From positions 211,968 through 275,967 of the forward strand of contig NW_022985570.1 of NCBI RefSeq assembly GCF_010093815.1: a DNA stretch of 64,000 bases, in the 5' to 3' direction. A model generated the notes under the pieces. The model searched no databases, was not told where the DNA came from, and saw only the letters and a program-made list of their open reading frames with translations. Positions within the stretch are counted from its first letter, which is position 1; each line of letters starts with the position of its first letter. This DNA comes from Pseudovirgaria hyperparasitica. Taxonomy: Eukaryota > Ascomycota > Dothideomycetes > Acrospermales > Acrospermaceae. A program made the translations under genes and the position numbers. Positions 1 through 10,155 of this stretch are shown here, one piece after another.

Positions 1-2058
1 TACGTTATTAGTTATATATATTATATATATATAGGGGGCCTATATCTATTTATAGGTATAGTATTATCCTAAGGTTATCGCGCTCGGTATACGACCATAA
101 TAAGAGTAGTATTAACCTATGAATATAGAAGAGAACTCGTCTTTCTAGTCCTAGAGGGTATATAGTATAGTATCCGGGGTATATGGTTGGTTTACTCGTC
201 TAGTAGTGTTTATAGGGTTCCTAGATAGCGAGTATTATAGCCCTAGTCTCTTCGAGGAGCGTCGCCTAGTTCTCTCTTTTATATTATATATTTACCTATA
301 TAATTTAGAGTATATTCTAGTCCCTTATTAGGTACTAGGGAGTATATATATCTATATACTTATTCCTTAGAGGCGCGACTATCCTCACGCGGTAGCGGCT
401 TTAACTATGCCTTTTAGTCGTCCTATTATCTTTAGAATAGTCTACTATCCCGCCTAACTACCTTCTAGAGGGGAGGTTAGAGGTGTTATAAAGGAAGGAC
501 TCGTGGTAGGTGTTATATTCTATAACTATCTCGCGCCTCTTGCTTTTATCGTACGAATATATTCTATAATCTATTTACGTTTTATATATGTTAATAACTA
601 TAACGGGTATTTCCCGTCGTAGTTTAAACACTATACTATATCTCTATTTCTTAGTCCGTCTCCTCGCGGTTTATAAGAGTACTTCTAGATAGCGTGGTCC
701 CCACGGTACTATCCGCACTTAGTCTTCTATAAGTACCTTTATATAGTATATCTATACCCTTAATAGTTAAAGTACTATATTATTATCTATGCTCTATCCC
801 ATGGCTCGGCTATAAGAAGCTCTCCTTCTATTAGAAATCCCTTCTATATAATATATTATACGAGGGCGGGGTCTCGGAGCTCTATAATTATAGTAGAGTG
901 TTTTTTCGCCGTTATCTTAATCGCCTATAGATTCTTCTACCACGCTTTTATAATCTTAATCCCTAAGTATTTTCGCGTGTTAGATTATTCTATATACGTA
1001 ATATCCTCCGCTCTAATAGCCTATCTATATATAGATACTACGTATACTATAATCGGGTATATAGCTACCCTAATAGACGCGCTAGGGAAGATACTACCTA
1101 TCGCGTTCGGATCTCGTAAGATGTTTTACTACGTAGTATTTATTATAGTAGTAAGTACTACCCCACCTAGCGTAACTTTAGTAGCCACGACGCTCGACTA
1201 TATTTCTTTCTATTTATTAATCTTATTTATAATTTCCTTTAGGGATGCCCGTTAGACCTACGCTAGCGTATCCTTATTCTAGATTATAATACGTATACTA
1301 TATACTCTATCTATAGTCCTAGTAGTCCTTAGTATAGTGGCTCCGGATAGTACTATAATCTAAGCCTACGTATTAGGGCGCTTACCTTAGAATAGCTCTT
1401 TCTAGATTCTCTATAGGCTAGCTTCTATTCGGTCGAGTCTACTACTAGGTTCCTCTTATAGCGACTTCCTTTCTTCCTCTATAATTTCTCTTAGATTCTA
1501 GATAAGGTCCCGAAATATATAAAGGAGGGTCTTCTTTCCCTTCTCGGCGTCCCTCTCTATATATATTATCTAGTATTTAATTTTATCTAGGAGGGTCTCC
1601 CCTCTTAGGGTCCCCTTGGTCTAGATTATCTATAGTACTTCGCACCCTTAGTTAGTTTCTATATTTTAGATAGGTATCTAGCTATCTATATTAATATCGC
1701 TATATGGCTGTTTCTACTATACTAGTAGGGGTATATCCGGCGTATACCGGGGTATTATAATACCTAAGGCCGCCATAGTTATTAGTTAAGGGTAGCCCTT
1801 AACTAATAAAAGAGGGTTAGTATATTAGCGTTTATTAGATATAGTCTATACTTATATTATTAAAGAGTCTTCGAGCGTATATATATAGTATCTCTATACA
1901 TCGGTATCGTCGCGTATTATATACTATACGTATATATATATATTAGAGGTTGTTATACTCGGTATACTCTATCGTTTAATGTATGTAAATCGCTGTTTTT
2001 CCCCGAATTAACTAGTTTAGTCCGTTAGGGTATAAGAAGTTTTTTTTGTCGCATTAGT

Positions 2059-2330
2059 ATAAGAGCCTATGAGCTCAACCTAGGAAATAATATAAAAGTC
2101 TATAACGTATTCCACGTCTTATTACTTAAAAGGTTTTAACCTAACGTATATAAACGTACGAACGTGTAATTACACTCTATTATACTCTAAGATAGACTAG
2201 ACATATATAAAGTAGACTATATTATCGAACATAGGCTCGACGAGAACGGTATCTAAAAGTATTAAATCTATTAGAAGAACTATACCGAGGATAAGAATAC
2301 CTAGGAACCTATAGTATATATCTTAAGTGC
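2059..2330 (+). mobile_element. Gypsy/Ty3-type retrotransposon relic: end of pol with chromodomain
   Basis: One continuous + frame, interrupted only by TAA/TAG, first reads AYELNLGNNIKVYNVFHV. This is the conserved stretch at the C-terminal side of the integrase of chromodomain-bearing Ty3/Gypsy elements. About 45 codons later it reads KVDYIIEHRLDENG, then KNYTEDKNT followed by a stop at the expected Trp and EPI. That is the chromodomain signature, with RIP stops where Gln and Trp would stand. The element is dead. No upstream reverse transcriptase or flanking LTR could be recognised by eye, probably because of mutation. The frame and residue pattern are seen directly; the family assignment rests on known Gypsy/chromovirus architecture. 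Confidence 0.8.
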
Positions 2331-4302
2331 CGCGATAGCTATATATAAATAGAGGTTATAGGATAACACGTTACTACTATAAACCTAGCGCCGTTAGAGC
2401 TATTATAAAAAGAAGAAGAATACTATAGAGAACGAAGTATCGAATTACGAATCCTAAACGTACACTAGAAAAACTCTATAAGGTAGCCCTATAATTTAAG
2501 TAATATATGGTTACTAAACGCGAAGAAAACGTAAATAACCGTTATAGACACGCGACGCGATATATTATAATAGAATAACATAGAGAAGTCTAGAATAGAC
2601 TAATATAGACTATTATACACGAGAAGAATATAGAACTAAGAAACTAAAAAGGTACCCTACTACGGAATTAAACTCGTAATATATAATATAAAAGGTTAGA
2701 GTACCTAAACCGATAACTACTAGACCACTAGTTCGGGTACTCTAATATAATTTAGAGAGATAAACTAATTTATATACGATGCCTATACTTAAGTAACTTA
2801 AAGGAAATTAGAACCTAAAATTTAATAGTTATAGAATAAATAAGAACGTATATAATATTATTACGTTAAGAATTAAATTACTAGAAAACTAGTAGATAGG
2901 TATCTAAACGGTCTAAAAAGGACTAAAACGGATAGAAACTAGGTAGATAGAGCTAATATATACTATATAGAAACCCTAGTAAATAGAGCCATAGAGCTAC
3001 TCCTCTATCTTATTATTACTCTTAGAGTATAGTAAATAAACTAACCGAGTAATAGAGCGACGGAGGTTAGAGACCTTATCCTCTAGAGTAACCACGCGCT
3101 CGGTTAGAGCCTAGTAAGACGATAACTAAGCGCTAGAGCGAAGCGACTAGACCTAAAGTTAGCTAATATAGTCTAGAATAATCTAGAATAGAATATATAC
3201 CCTCTTATAAGGTAACTTAGAAGGAGAACTAGTAGATCTCTTACGAGACCCGTTAGTAGTATAAGGCGAGCGGGAAGGAATAGTATAAATCTCTTCTACG
3301 GCCTTAGTAGCTAAAACCGACTCCCTAGAATAGATAGTCTAAGCGCTAGGAATCTCGCGGCGACTAAAAATTATAAGCTAAGGTTAATAATAATTAACGG
3401 TTTCTAAACTTATACTTTAATAACCTCTAGGAAGAGCTTATAGCGCTCTCTAAACTCTCTATATATAGAAGCTAGATAACTACTAGAACCGCCGAGAGTC
3501 TCGCGGACGCGAAGATCGTTATATATATCTTATATATAAATAGAAACCTAAAAACGTATTAGTATAGATAACTTTAGATTACCCTAGACTAAAATAGCCT
3601 AATAGACTTACCTAAAGATAAACTTTACTAAGGATAGTATAGCGGTGGTAGTGGGTAGGGAGCTTAAAGATTAGATATATAGGCCCGTCGCGGTTAGTAG
3701 AGTAGTAGCTAATACTAGAGTTAGAGCGGAAGAGATATTTAGAGCCGGTAGCGTGAGCCTTAATATACTTAAAGTATATTAAACTATAGTTCGCCGTTTT
3801 TCTATAGCGTAAACCATGACTATGTTTAGTATCTTCGGCGACCTAGACCTTATTATTACTAGGGCTAGGTTTAGAGTAAATATTAAGGTCCTAAAAGAAC
3901 CTAGAGTAACTAAGTTAGTCTATATTAGACTAAAAAGAGGAATAGTATTTAGAGTAAGGCGGCGAAGGTATAAACTCTTAATTATTATCTATAATAAGAT
4001 CTTCTTTATCCTCTAAAGGAGGTAGAGTAGATAGGCGGCGCGAGTAGATATAGGTAGACTTTATAGCTACCTCTTCCGTAATACTAGTACTAGAATTACC
4101 TAGATTAGAGTAACTAGTAGCTACGTTAGTAGTAATAGTAGTAGTAGTCTTAGCTACCTTCTTCTCTAACTTAGAGCGCGTCTTTATACTACTATAATAA
4201 GTAGATTTTTTAGCCGGTATAGCCGGGGTAGAGATAATCTCTTTAGAGTAAGTCTTATAAGAGGAGGAGGTAGGCTTAGAAATAGGACTAGTATTAGATA
4301 TC

Positions 4303-4323
4303 TATATATATATATATATATAT
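4303..4323. repeat. (TA)n microsatellite
   Basis: About ten uninterrupted TA units inside the RIP-degraded block. It is probably a product of the same mutational bias and no function is implied. Confidence 0.85.
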
Positions 4324-5244
4324 TAGCTAGAGATCTAAGAGTAGAATACTCGTTTAGCCTTAAAGGCGATTAAAGAAGCTAAATTAGTAACTATAATAAC
4401 GCGAATAGATTATATAGAACTAGCTCTAACGAAAATAGACTACTCTAGACCCGAACGGATCTAAACTAAAGGAGATAGTATACGAATTAACGACTTACCT
4501 TAAGAGTAAGATAGATATACTAGAGAAGAAAATTTAGAATAAGAGAACTAAATATAAGCTTAGTTAATATAGCGGTTATATAACCTACGGAGCTATCTCT
4601 AAGGTAGTAGCTATAAAGTAAGGGATAAGCGTATATATAAATAAAAGTGAACTAGAGCTTAAGTTTACTAATATAAAGACTATTAATAATATTATATAGA
4701 TTTAATTAGATACGTGTATAAATATAACACTTATAGAATTATAGATTTATATATAGCTAAGTACTTTAGGGCGAAGTATAAAAAGAAGAAGGATATTATT
4801 AGGGCTAATACTAGAATAGACTTAACTAGAATACTATGGTCTAGTACGGTCCGTAATAGGTAGACCTAGGGTAAGCTAGCTAGAATAAGCGAGACTACTA
4901 TATAAGTAGGCCGTATATACTTAATTCCTACTCTTTAGAAATTAACCTTATTAAGAGAGTAGACTACCCTTTTAAATATATTCCCGAATCCTCCTATAAC
5001 CTGTTAGACTACTATTCTATGTCTATAATCCTTACAAGGGTTTTTTATATTAGACTCTAGGTTTATTTTTATTATTATTTAGTAAGTTATATAGTTTATT
5101 ATAGGCGTTAAATATATTTAATAAGTTTCCTTTTATATAAGGGGTAATATAGCTACTCCTTAGGAGGTATTGCTAAAGCGATAGTCTCCTTAGAAGGATA
5201 AAACTAGTTTTTAGCTACTAGATATAGGTACTTTAGTAAATTAG

Positions 5245-5384
5245 TGTCAGGCACGTGCCTGCCAGTTGATTATACATGTGTGCAGCAGTCGTATATAAGC
5301 AGTGTGCTCCACCCTTGAAGCAGTAGCTTCAAGATTCGGTCCTTTTGGTGTAGTTGGTTGGTGCGTGGAGCCCGCCTCCTTACA
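5245..5384 (+). mobile_element. Solo LTR (140 bp) with 5-bp target-site duplication
   Basis: The segment begins TGTCAGGCACGTGCC and ends CCTCCTTACA, so it has the canonical TG...CA retroviral ends. It is flanked by identical ATTAG pentamers at 5240-5244 and 5385-5389, the 5-bp duplication expected of LTR-retrotransposon integration. A palindrome GGCACGTGCC (5250-5259) lies at the 5' end and a TATATAAG box near 5292, giving the + orientation. The composition (normal CpA and TpG) differs sharply from the RIP-degraded DNA on both sides, so the insertion is younger than the RIP or escaped it. No internal coding region is present; it is either a solo LTR left by recombination or the end of a very short TRIM-like element. 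Confidence 0.85.
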
Positions 5385-5555
5385 ATTAGATATAGTAAAA
5401 TTAATTAACGTGTCTACTAAGTCTATCTATATACTATATATATGTGCCTAACGCTGAATAAGTTCTGAGTAATGAGGATTACCTAATAGGAATCCCACAA
5501 AATCCCATATCCTCCTCAGAGGGTTCACTCACTGTGCACACACGACCATATAGCC

Positions 5556-7404
5556 ATGCCGCCCACACTGCACGACTCCAGCACCCTCCGCACCATGTCG
5601 CCCACCACCCTCGACCACAAAATCGCCTCTCTGCACCGCCAGATTGCCGCCACAGAAGCCCAGCTCTGCACCCTACGCGACGCTCTATCCGCGCTCGAGC
5701 GCAAGAAACATCCTCTGCCGACGACAACGACGACATGTCCGTCCCAGACCACGCAGCTGCGCACCCCGGACACGGACACGCCGAATTCGTACTGTGCTGC
5801 CGGCATCGAGGCCGAGCCGTTCCGTCGCACGGGCTATTTTTATGGCACGGGCGGCATGAATGATGGGGTTCCGGACGATGTGAAGAATGAGATTTTTGCG
5901 GCGCTGAGGTTTGGGGATGGGGAAGTGGAGAGGAAAGGCGGGAGGGAGTGGCCGTTGAGTGGGGATGAGTATAGGCGGTATGGCAGGCAGTTGATTATGC
6001 CCGAGGTTGGGCTGGCTGGTGGGTTTCTTGTGTTGCTTGGGGGAGTGGTGGATGATGCTGACGGGGCGTGCAGGACAGATGAAGCTGAAGAATGCGTCGG
6101 TGTTGATTGTTGGCGTTGGGGGGCTGGGCTGTCCGGCGGCGGCGTATCTGGCGGGTGCGGGTGTGGGCACGATTGGCTTGGTGGATGCGGATGATGTCGA
6201 GGTGTCGAACTTGCACCGCCAGATTCTGCATGGCACGGCAAAGGTGGGCATGTCCAAGGTTGAGAGCGCGGTGTTGTACATCAATGGGTGTGTATTCTAT
6301 CTACGACCCCTTGTCCACCTGTATCTGCTAAACGCCCCCAGACTCAACGACGAAGTGCAATGCATTCCGCACCATGAACGCATCTTTCCGGAGAACGCAC
6401 TGGGAATCATCAGCCAGTACGACGTCGTCCTCGACTGCACGGATACACCGGCGTCGCGGTACCTGATATCCGACTCCTGTGTTCTCCTGCGGAAGCCGCT
6501 CGTCTCTGCCTCGGCCCTGCGCACCGAAGGCCAGCTGATGGTGCTCAACAACCCGCCTCGCCCGGCCGGCGATGTCCACGGCGGGCCATGCTACAGATGC
6601 ATCTTCCCGAAGCCGCCCCCGGCAGCCAGTGTAGTGACATGCGGCGAGGGCGGCATCCTGGGTCCGGTCGTGGGCACCATGGGCGTGCTGCAGTCCCTCG
6701 AGGCGCTCAAAGTCATCATAGCGACCAGCAGCGAAGAGGACACGCCGATGGAGCTGGACGAGATCGACGCCCAGCAGCAGCAGCAGCAGCAGCGCAAGAA
6801 AGCAGACCCGCCTAACCTGCTCTTGTTCTCGTCGTTTTCAAAGCCCATGTTCCGCTCCATACGGCTGCGCTCCCGGAGAGCAGACTGTGCCGCGTGTTCG
6901 GCGCAAGCGTCCGTCACCGTCGAGTCGCTGAACTCGGGGAGTCTGGACTACGTCCAGTTCTGTGGCGTCAGCAGTCCCGTCGCGGCCCTGCAGCCCAGTG
7001 AGCGGATATCGGTCAAGTCGTTTGCCCAGCTGATTGCCGACTCGGAGCAGGAGGTGCATTTCGGCAGACCACTTGCTGCCCCGCCCGTCGTGCTCGACGT
7101 GCGAGAAAAGGTCCAGTTCGATCTCTGTAGTCTGAAGGGCAGTATCAACATTCCATACTCGGTCATCAGCAGTACCGACCCCTCTGCAACGGGCCCGTCT
7201 GCCACTTGGGTTGACGAACTCCGGAGAATCCCGCTTGATCAGGCACTGTACATCATCTGTAGACTGGGCAACGATTCGCAGCTCACCGTGAAGAGGTTCC
7301 GCGAGCTGGCTCTGGACGAGGGCGGACGACGACGAATCGTAGACGTGGCGGGCGGGCTGAAAGCATGGCGAGACAAGGTTGACAGAGACTTTCCCGAATA
7401 CTGA
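5556..7404 (+). CDS. UBA4: Adenylyltransferase and sulfurtransferase UBA4 (MOCS3)
   Basis: UBA4 activates the ubiquitin-like protein Urm1 (and, in fungi making molybdenum cofactor, the MoaD-type subunit) by adenylation and then transfers sulfur to it. It supports 2-thiolation of tRNA wobble uridine in the cytoplasm. Exons are 5556-6018, 6074-6287 and 6342-7404, giving 579 aa. An N-terminal coiled coil (about residues 20-50) precedes the E1-like domain with GVGGLGCPAAAYLAGAGVG (about 168-186) and R/N/H residues of SNLHRQ. Zinc-binding cysteines are C309/C312 and C408/C411, and the E1-type cysteine is C326 in TCGEGGILGPVVG. A C-terminal rhodanese domain carries the active-site loop CRLGNDS (C532). 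A glutamine run (QQQQQQQ) sits between the domains. The second intron is 54 nt and has no stop, so its retention would keep the frame. A second ATG at 5595 is a possible start. The RIP-degraded block ends about 100 bp upstream. Confidence 0.93.
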
Positions 7405-7459
7405 GGCAGCGGCACATACTACTCCCCAAACAAGACACCCCTTGGAAGTCACATCAGCC

Positions 7460-8620
7460 GCCATCTCCTCCATCCGACCAAGACCACAACTCATCCGCGA
7501 CTCGACCGCAACACCAGAACGCCCCAGCTGCGCCAGTCCCAAAGCCTGTCCGATACCCAGCGTACTACCGATCCGCTCCAGCGTCAACGAAATCCACTCC
7601 CGCCGCTCCGCAGAGACGCCCACCGCCAAGATCGCCGCGCGCAGCGGCCAGAGCAGCATATTACCCCCTCAACGACACACCCACACCCCACTTGATCTCA
7701 CGAGCGGGGATCCAGCCCGCCCATCAGATGCGGCACCGTGGCGCAAGAGTCCTCGACCATCTCGGCGCTCTGCCGGTGCCACTGGGCGCGCAGGCGCGGC
7801 AGGTCGAGGACTTGGAAGACGTGCATCCTGACTGTCCGGTACTGGGTCCAGGTTATGACCGCGGTCGATTCGGCGTAGAAGCGGGTTTCGTCGTGGCGGC
7901 ATGCGTTGACGAGGGCGTCGTGCGTGCGGTCGTCGGGATGGACGTTCGTCGCAGCCCATGTGCTGAGCCAGGGGGGGCTCTTCTTCTTGTCCGCGGCGAA
8001 GTCGGAGGGAGGGGAGCTTGAGGATGGTGTCCTGCAGGCGGGCGTCGACGGCCATGCACGCGGTGATCAAGGTGACGAGCTTCTTCTCATCGATTGTCTT
8101 GGAGCTCTTCGAGTCCGCGTGCCGGTGCGCGACCTGGTATACCTCCCTGGCATACTCGAGGATCACGCTCCCGCCTCCGTCCGCGCTCACGACGGGGCGG
8201 AATCACGGCAGCTATTCGTCTGCCGGTGGCTGTCTGCCTATGAAGCTGTTGATGAACTGTGGGGTTTTGGGTTAGTAGTGTTGATGTTTGGATTGCCTGT
8301 CTTGATGCTTGGATTGCGCGCCCCTGAGGGACAAAGAAACAGACAGACACACCAACTGCTTATGCATAACCGTACACATACTCCGCCCCACGCTCGACCT
8401 GAGCTGCTCCCGACCCCGAATATCCATCAGCACGCGCCGGCCAAGCCAGTGCCTATCGCACACCCCCGCCGTCACCTTTTCAGACGTGATGATCATCCTG
8501 CTCTCTACACGTCCTAGGTTGGGAAATGATATGCTAGGCGTGCATGTTTGGATAGTGAGACGATGTGACTCATGGTTGTGGAATTCGGGATATGCATCGA
8601 CGGCTACAGGTAGGTACACA
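7460..8620 (-). pseudogene. Broken conserved fungal hypothetical gene
   Basis: Minus-strand frames contain stretches that read like one coherent protein: a block with GRRVLMDIRGREQLRSS near 8450, FINSFIGRQPPADE near 8240, LEYAREVYQVAHRHADSK near 8140, SPPWLSTWAATNVHPDD near 7950, RMHVFQVLDLPRLRAQWHR near 7800 and LLWPLRAAILAVGVSAE near 7640. I recall this layout from unnamed fungal proteins but know no function. It is disabled. TAG (8212-8214) and TGA (8203-8205) fall in frame between conserved blocks, both explicable as single C/T or G/A transitions. A duplicated GAGG unit around 8005-8012 shifts the frame by one. The junction near 7670-7705 would need an intron of only about 34 nt and still does not match in phase. 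The 3' end is not resolvable because the frame runs on antisense to UBA4. Boundaries are approximate. Confidence 0.6.
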
Positions 8621-8941
8621 GAGCACCAGTCGTAGAGGGAGTATGGTCGGGTATTCAGGAGTCAATGCATGCCGTTGTATGGATTGTGATCCCAGGGTCT
8701 ACGGCGAATGCAAGCCACCCGAAGCAGTTCTATCCTACGACCAAGCCCAAATGCCCTGCCACATCGGCCTCAAGACCGCATGTGACCTTGCCCGTGCACC
8801 GGCAGTTCAAAAGGAGAACAAAGCACAACAAGCCTCATTGACTCTGGTGGATATTTCAGATTCGTCATTATCATTATCGTTACAGCACACGTCAACCACC
8901 CGCCCATCGCAAGCACAAAAGATAACTATACATCATGCCCC
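8621..8941. other. Noncoding gap
   Basis: About 320 bp between the broken gene and the 3' end of the seven-span membrane protein gene. No convincing reading frame, repeat or RNA gene was seen. It probably contains the terminator of the membrane-protein gene. Confidence 0.6.
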
Positions 8942-10155
8942 TTAATACTGCTGATGTCCACCATACGCCTGCGGCACGTTCTGCGGCGGATACTGCGTTT
9001 GCTGCATGTGCTGCGGCGGCGCCTCGCTCTGATACGGCACGCCCTGATAGCCCACGCCTGCATAGTCGGGCGCGTGGCCATGCTTGTCGAACGCGCCGCC
9101 ATTCACGGCATGGCCGTCCGGATTCGACGGGTCGTATGCAGCAACAGCAGCGCTCCCGGCAACAAGTAGGATGGCGACGTAGGCGATAAACTCAAACAGA
9201 CGGTCGATGGCGGATCTGGCAAGCAGCGAGGCTTCGGTGATGCCGTTGTAGTCAACGTCTTCGAGGGACCGTATGCTGCTAATGAAGATTGCGAACTCGG
9301 TGAGGGTCAGACCGGCGATGCCGATGAAGAGGAGGGGGACTAGGACGACGAGGGACTGGAGGGTGGGTTAGTAGGATGTGTGTCTGAGAGCGGGGAATAC
9401 GTACGCCTCGTTGCACAGTTGGGGAGCTGCGCATCCTGAGGACTGCGAGGAGCATGCTGCCCACTGCGACGCAGACGAGGATGAAGGCGAGGAACATGGC
9501 GGCGGCGTAGATCTTCAATGCGGAGACGTAGAGGTCGTAGTTGTCGGAGCCCGAATCGATCGTGTGGTCGATATAGTGGGTGTAGATGCCAAGATAGACG
9601 ATGAGAAGGAGGGCCACAATGGTGAAGCCGGCAAGTTCACCGATCTTGACCATGCGTCGGAAGCCATTACTCGTGCCGGCGACGGAGAGGAGGACCGAGG
9701 GCGCGGGGACGAGGATCACGTAGAGGAGAACGATGATGGCGAGGACGCTGAGCCATTCGATGGCGACGTAAAGCCTGTTTGATGAGTCGATGTCCACGAT
9801 GATAGCACATTGCACGAGTGTTGTGCTGATGATGTATAAGATTTTTGCCCTGGACGGTGTCAGTACGGGACCATGACTGGACGTGTTGTCACCTCAAGAC
9901 TTACAGCAACGCGAGGACGATGGAGAATCCAAAGGTGTAGAATCTCGCGATATTCTTTGTAGTCTTTGTCCGCAGACGCACAACAAAGTACATGATAATC
10001 ACCAGGATCTGAAGTGCCGCAAAGACCGCCATGATGGCAAGAAACCCCCTTGAAAGTGTGTCTGCGAATGCGCCAGCTTCAGCACAACGATTGCTCACGC
10101 TGCTGCTGTCGCCATAGCTATAGCCACCTCCACCGCCGCCGCGTCTTGGAGCCAT
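8942..10155 (-). CDS. Fungal seven-transmembrane protein, function unknown
   Basis: Exons on the minus strand are 10155-9905, 9849-9405 and 9355-8942, giving 369 aa. Both introns are short GT-AG (GTAAGT and GTACGT donors) and rejoin clean frames. After a Gly-rich N-terminus (MAPRRGGGGGGYSYGD) there are seven hydrophobic spans, at about residues 36-58, 72-96, 108-132, 146-168, 182-212, 232-258 and 290-312. The C-terminal tail of about 60 residues is rich in Gln, Pro, Tyr and His (for example PPQHMQQTQYPPQ). The seven-span topology with a polar tail resembles receptor-like or PTH11-like fungal membrane proteins. I see no extracellular CFEM cysteines and no recognisable signature, so no function is assigned. 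The gene lies tail-to-head with the broken gene at 7.4-8.6 kb. Confidence 0.8.

Larger units (their letters stand above)
1..5239. repeat. AT-rich, RIP-degraded repeat block
   Basis: The stretch is saturated with TpA and nearly lacks CpA and TpG, while many CpG, CpC and CpT dinucleotides survive. That is the footprint of CpA-to-TpA mutation by fungal RIP. Every frame is broken by TAA and TAG, with very few TGA, as expected when Gln and Trp codons decay. One part (2059-2330) can still be recognised as Gypsy retrotransposon. The rest (1-2058, 2331-5239) I cannot assign to a family. The short open frames at 977-1255 and 3816-4016 lie in the degraded DNA and have no recognisable product. The degraded composition stops about 100 bp before the UBA4 start codon. 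Confidence 0.9.

Noticed and set aside
977-1255. 92-codon open frame in the AT-rich block
   Set aside because: It is made of Ile/Tyr/Leu-rich codons typical of chance frames in RIP-mutated DNA and has no motif, start context or exon partner.
3816-4016. 66-codon open frame in the AT-rich block
   Set aside because: Same composition argument; no recognisable element protein although the region is probably transposon-derived.
4620-4860. Stretch resembling a LINE-type ORF1 (SELELKFTNIKTINNI)
   Set aside because: The resemblance is short and vague. Without a profile search I cannot separate it from chance in such biased sequence.
5479-6284. Several open frames antisense to and overlapping UBA4 exon 1
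   Set aside because: They are GC-rich shadow frames (Arg/Pro/His-rich) of the real gene, with no motifs.
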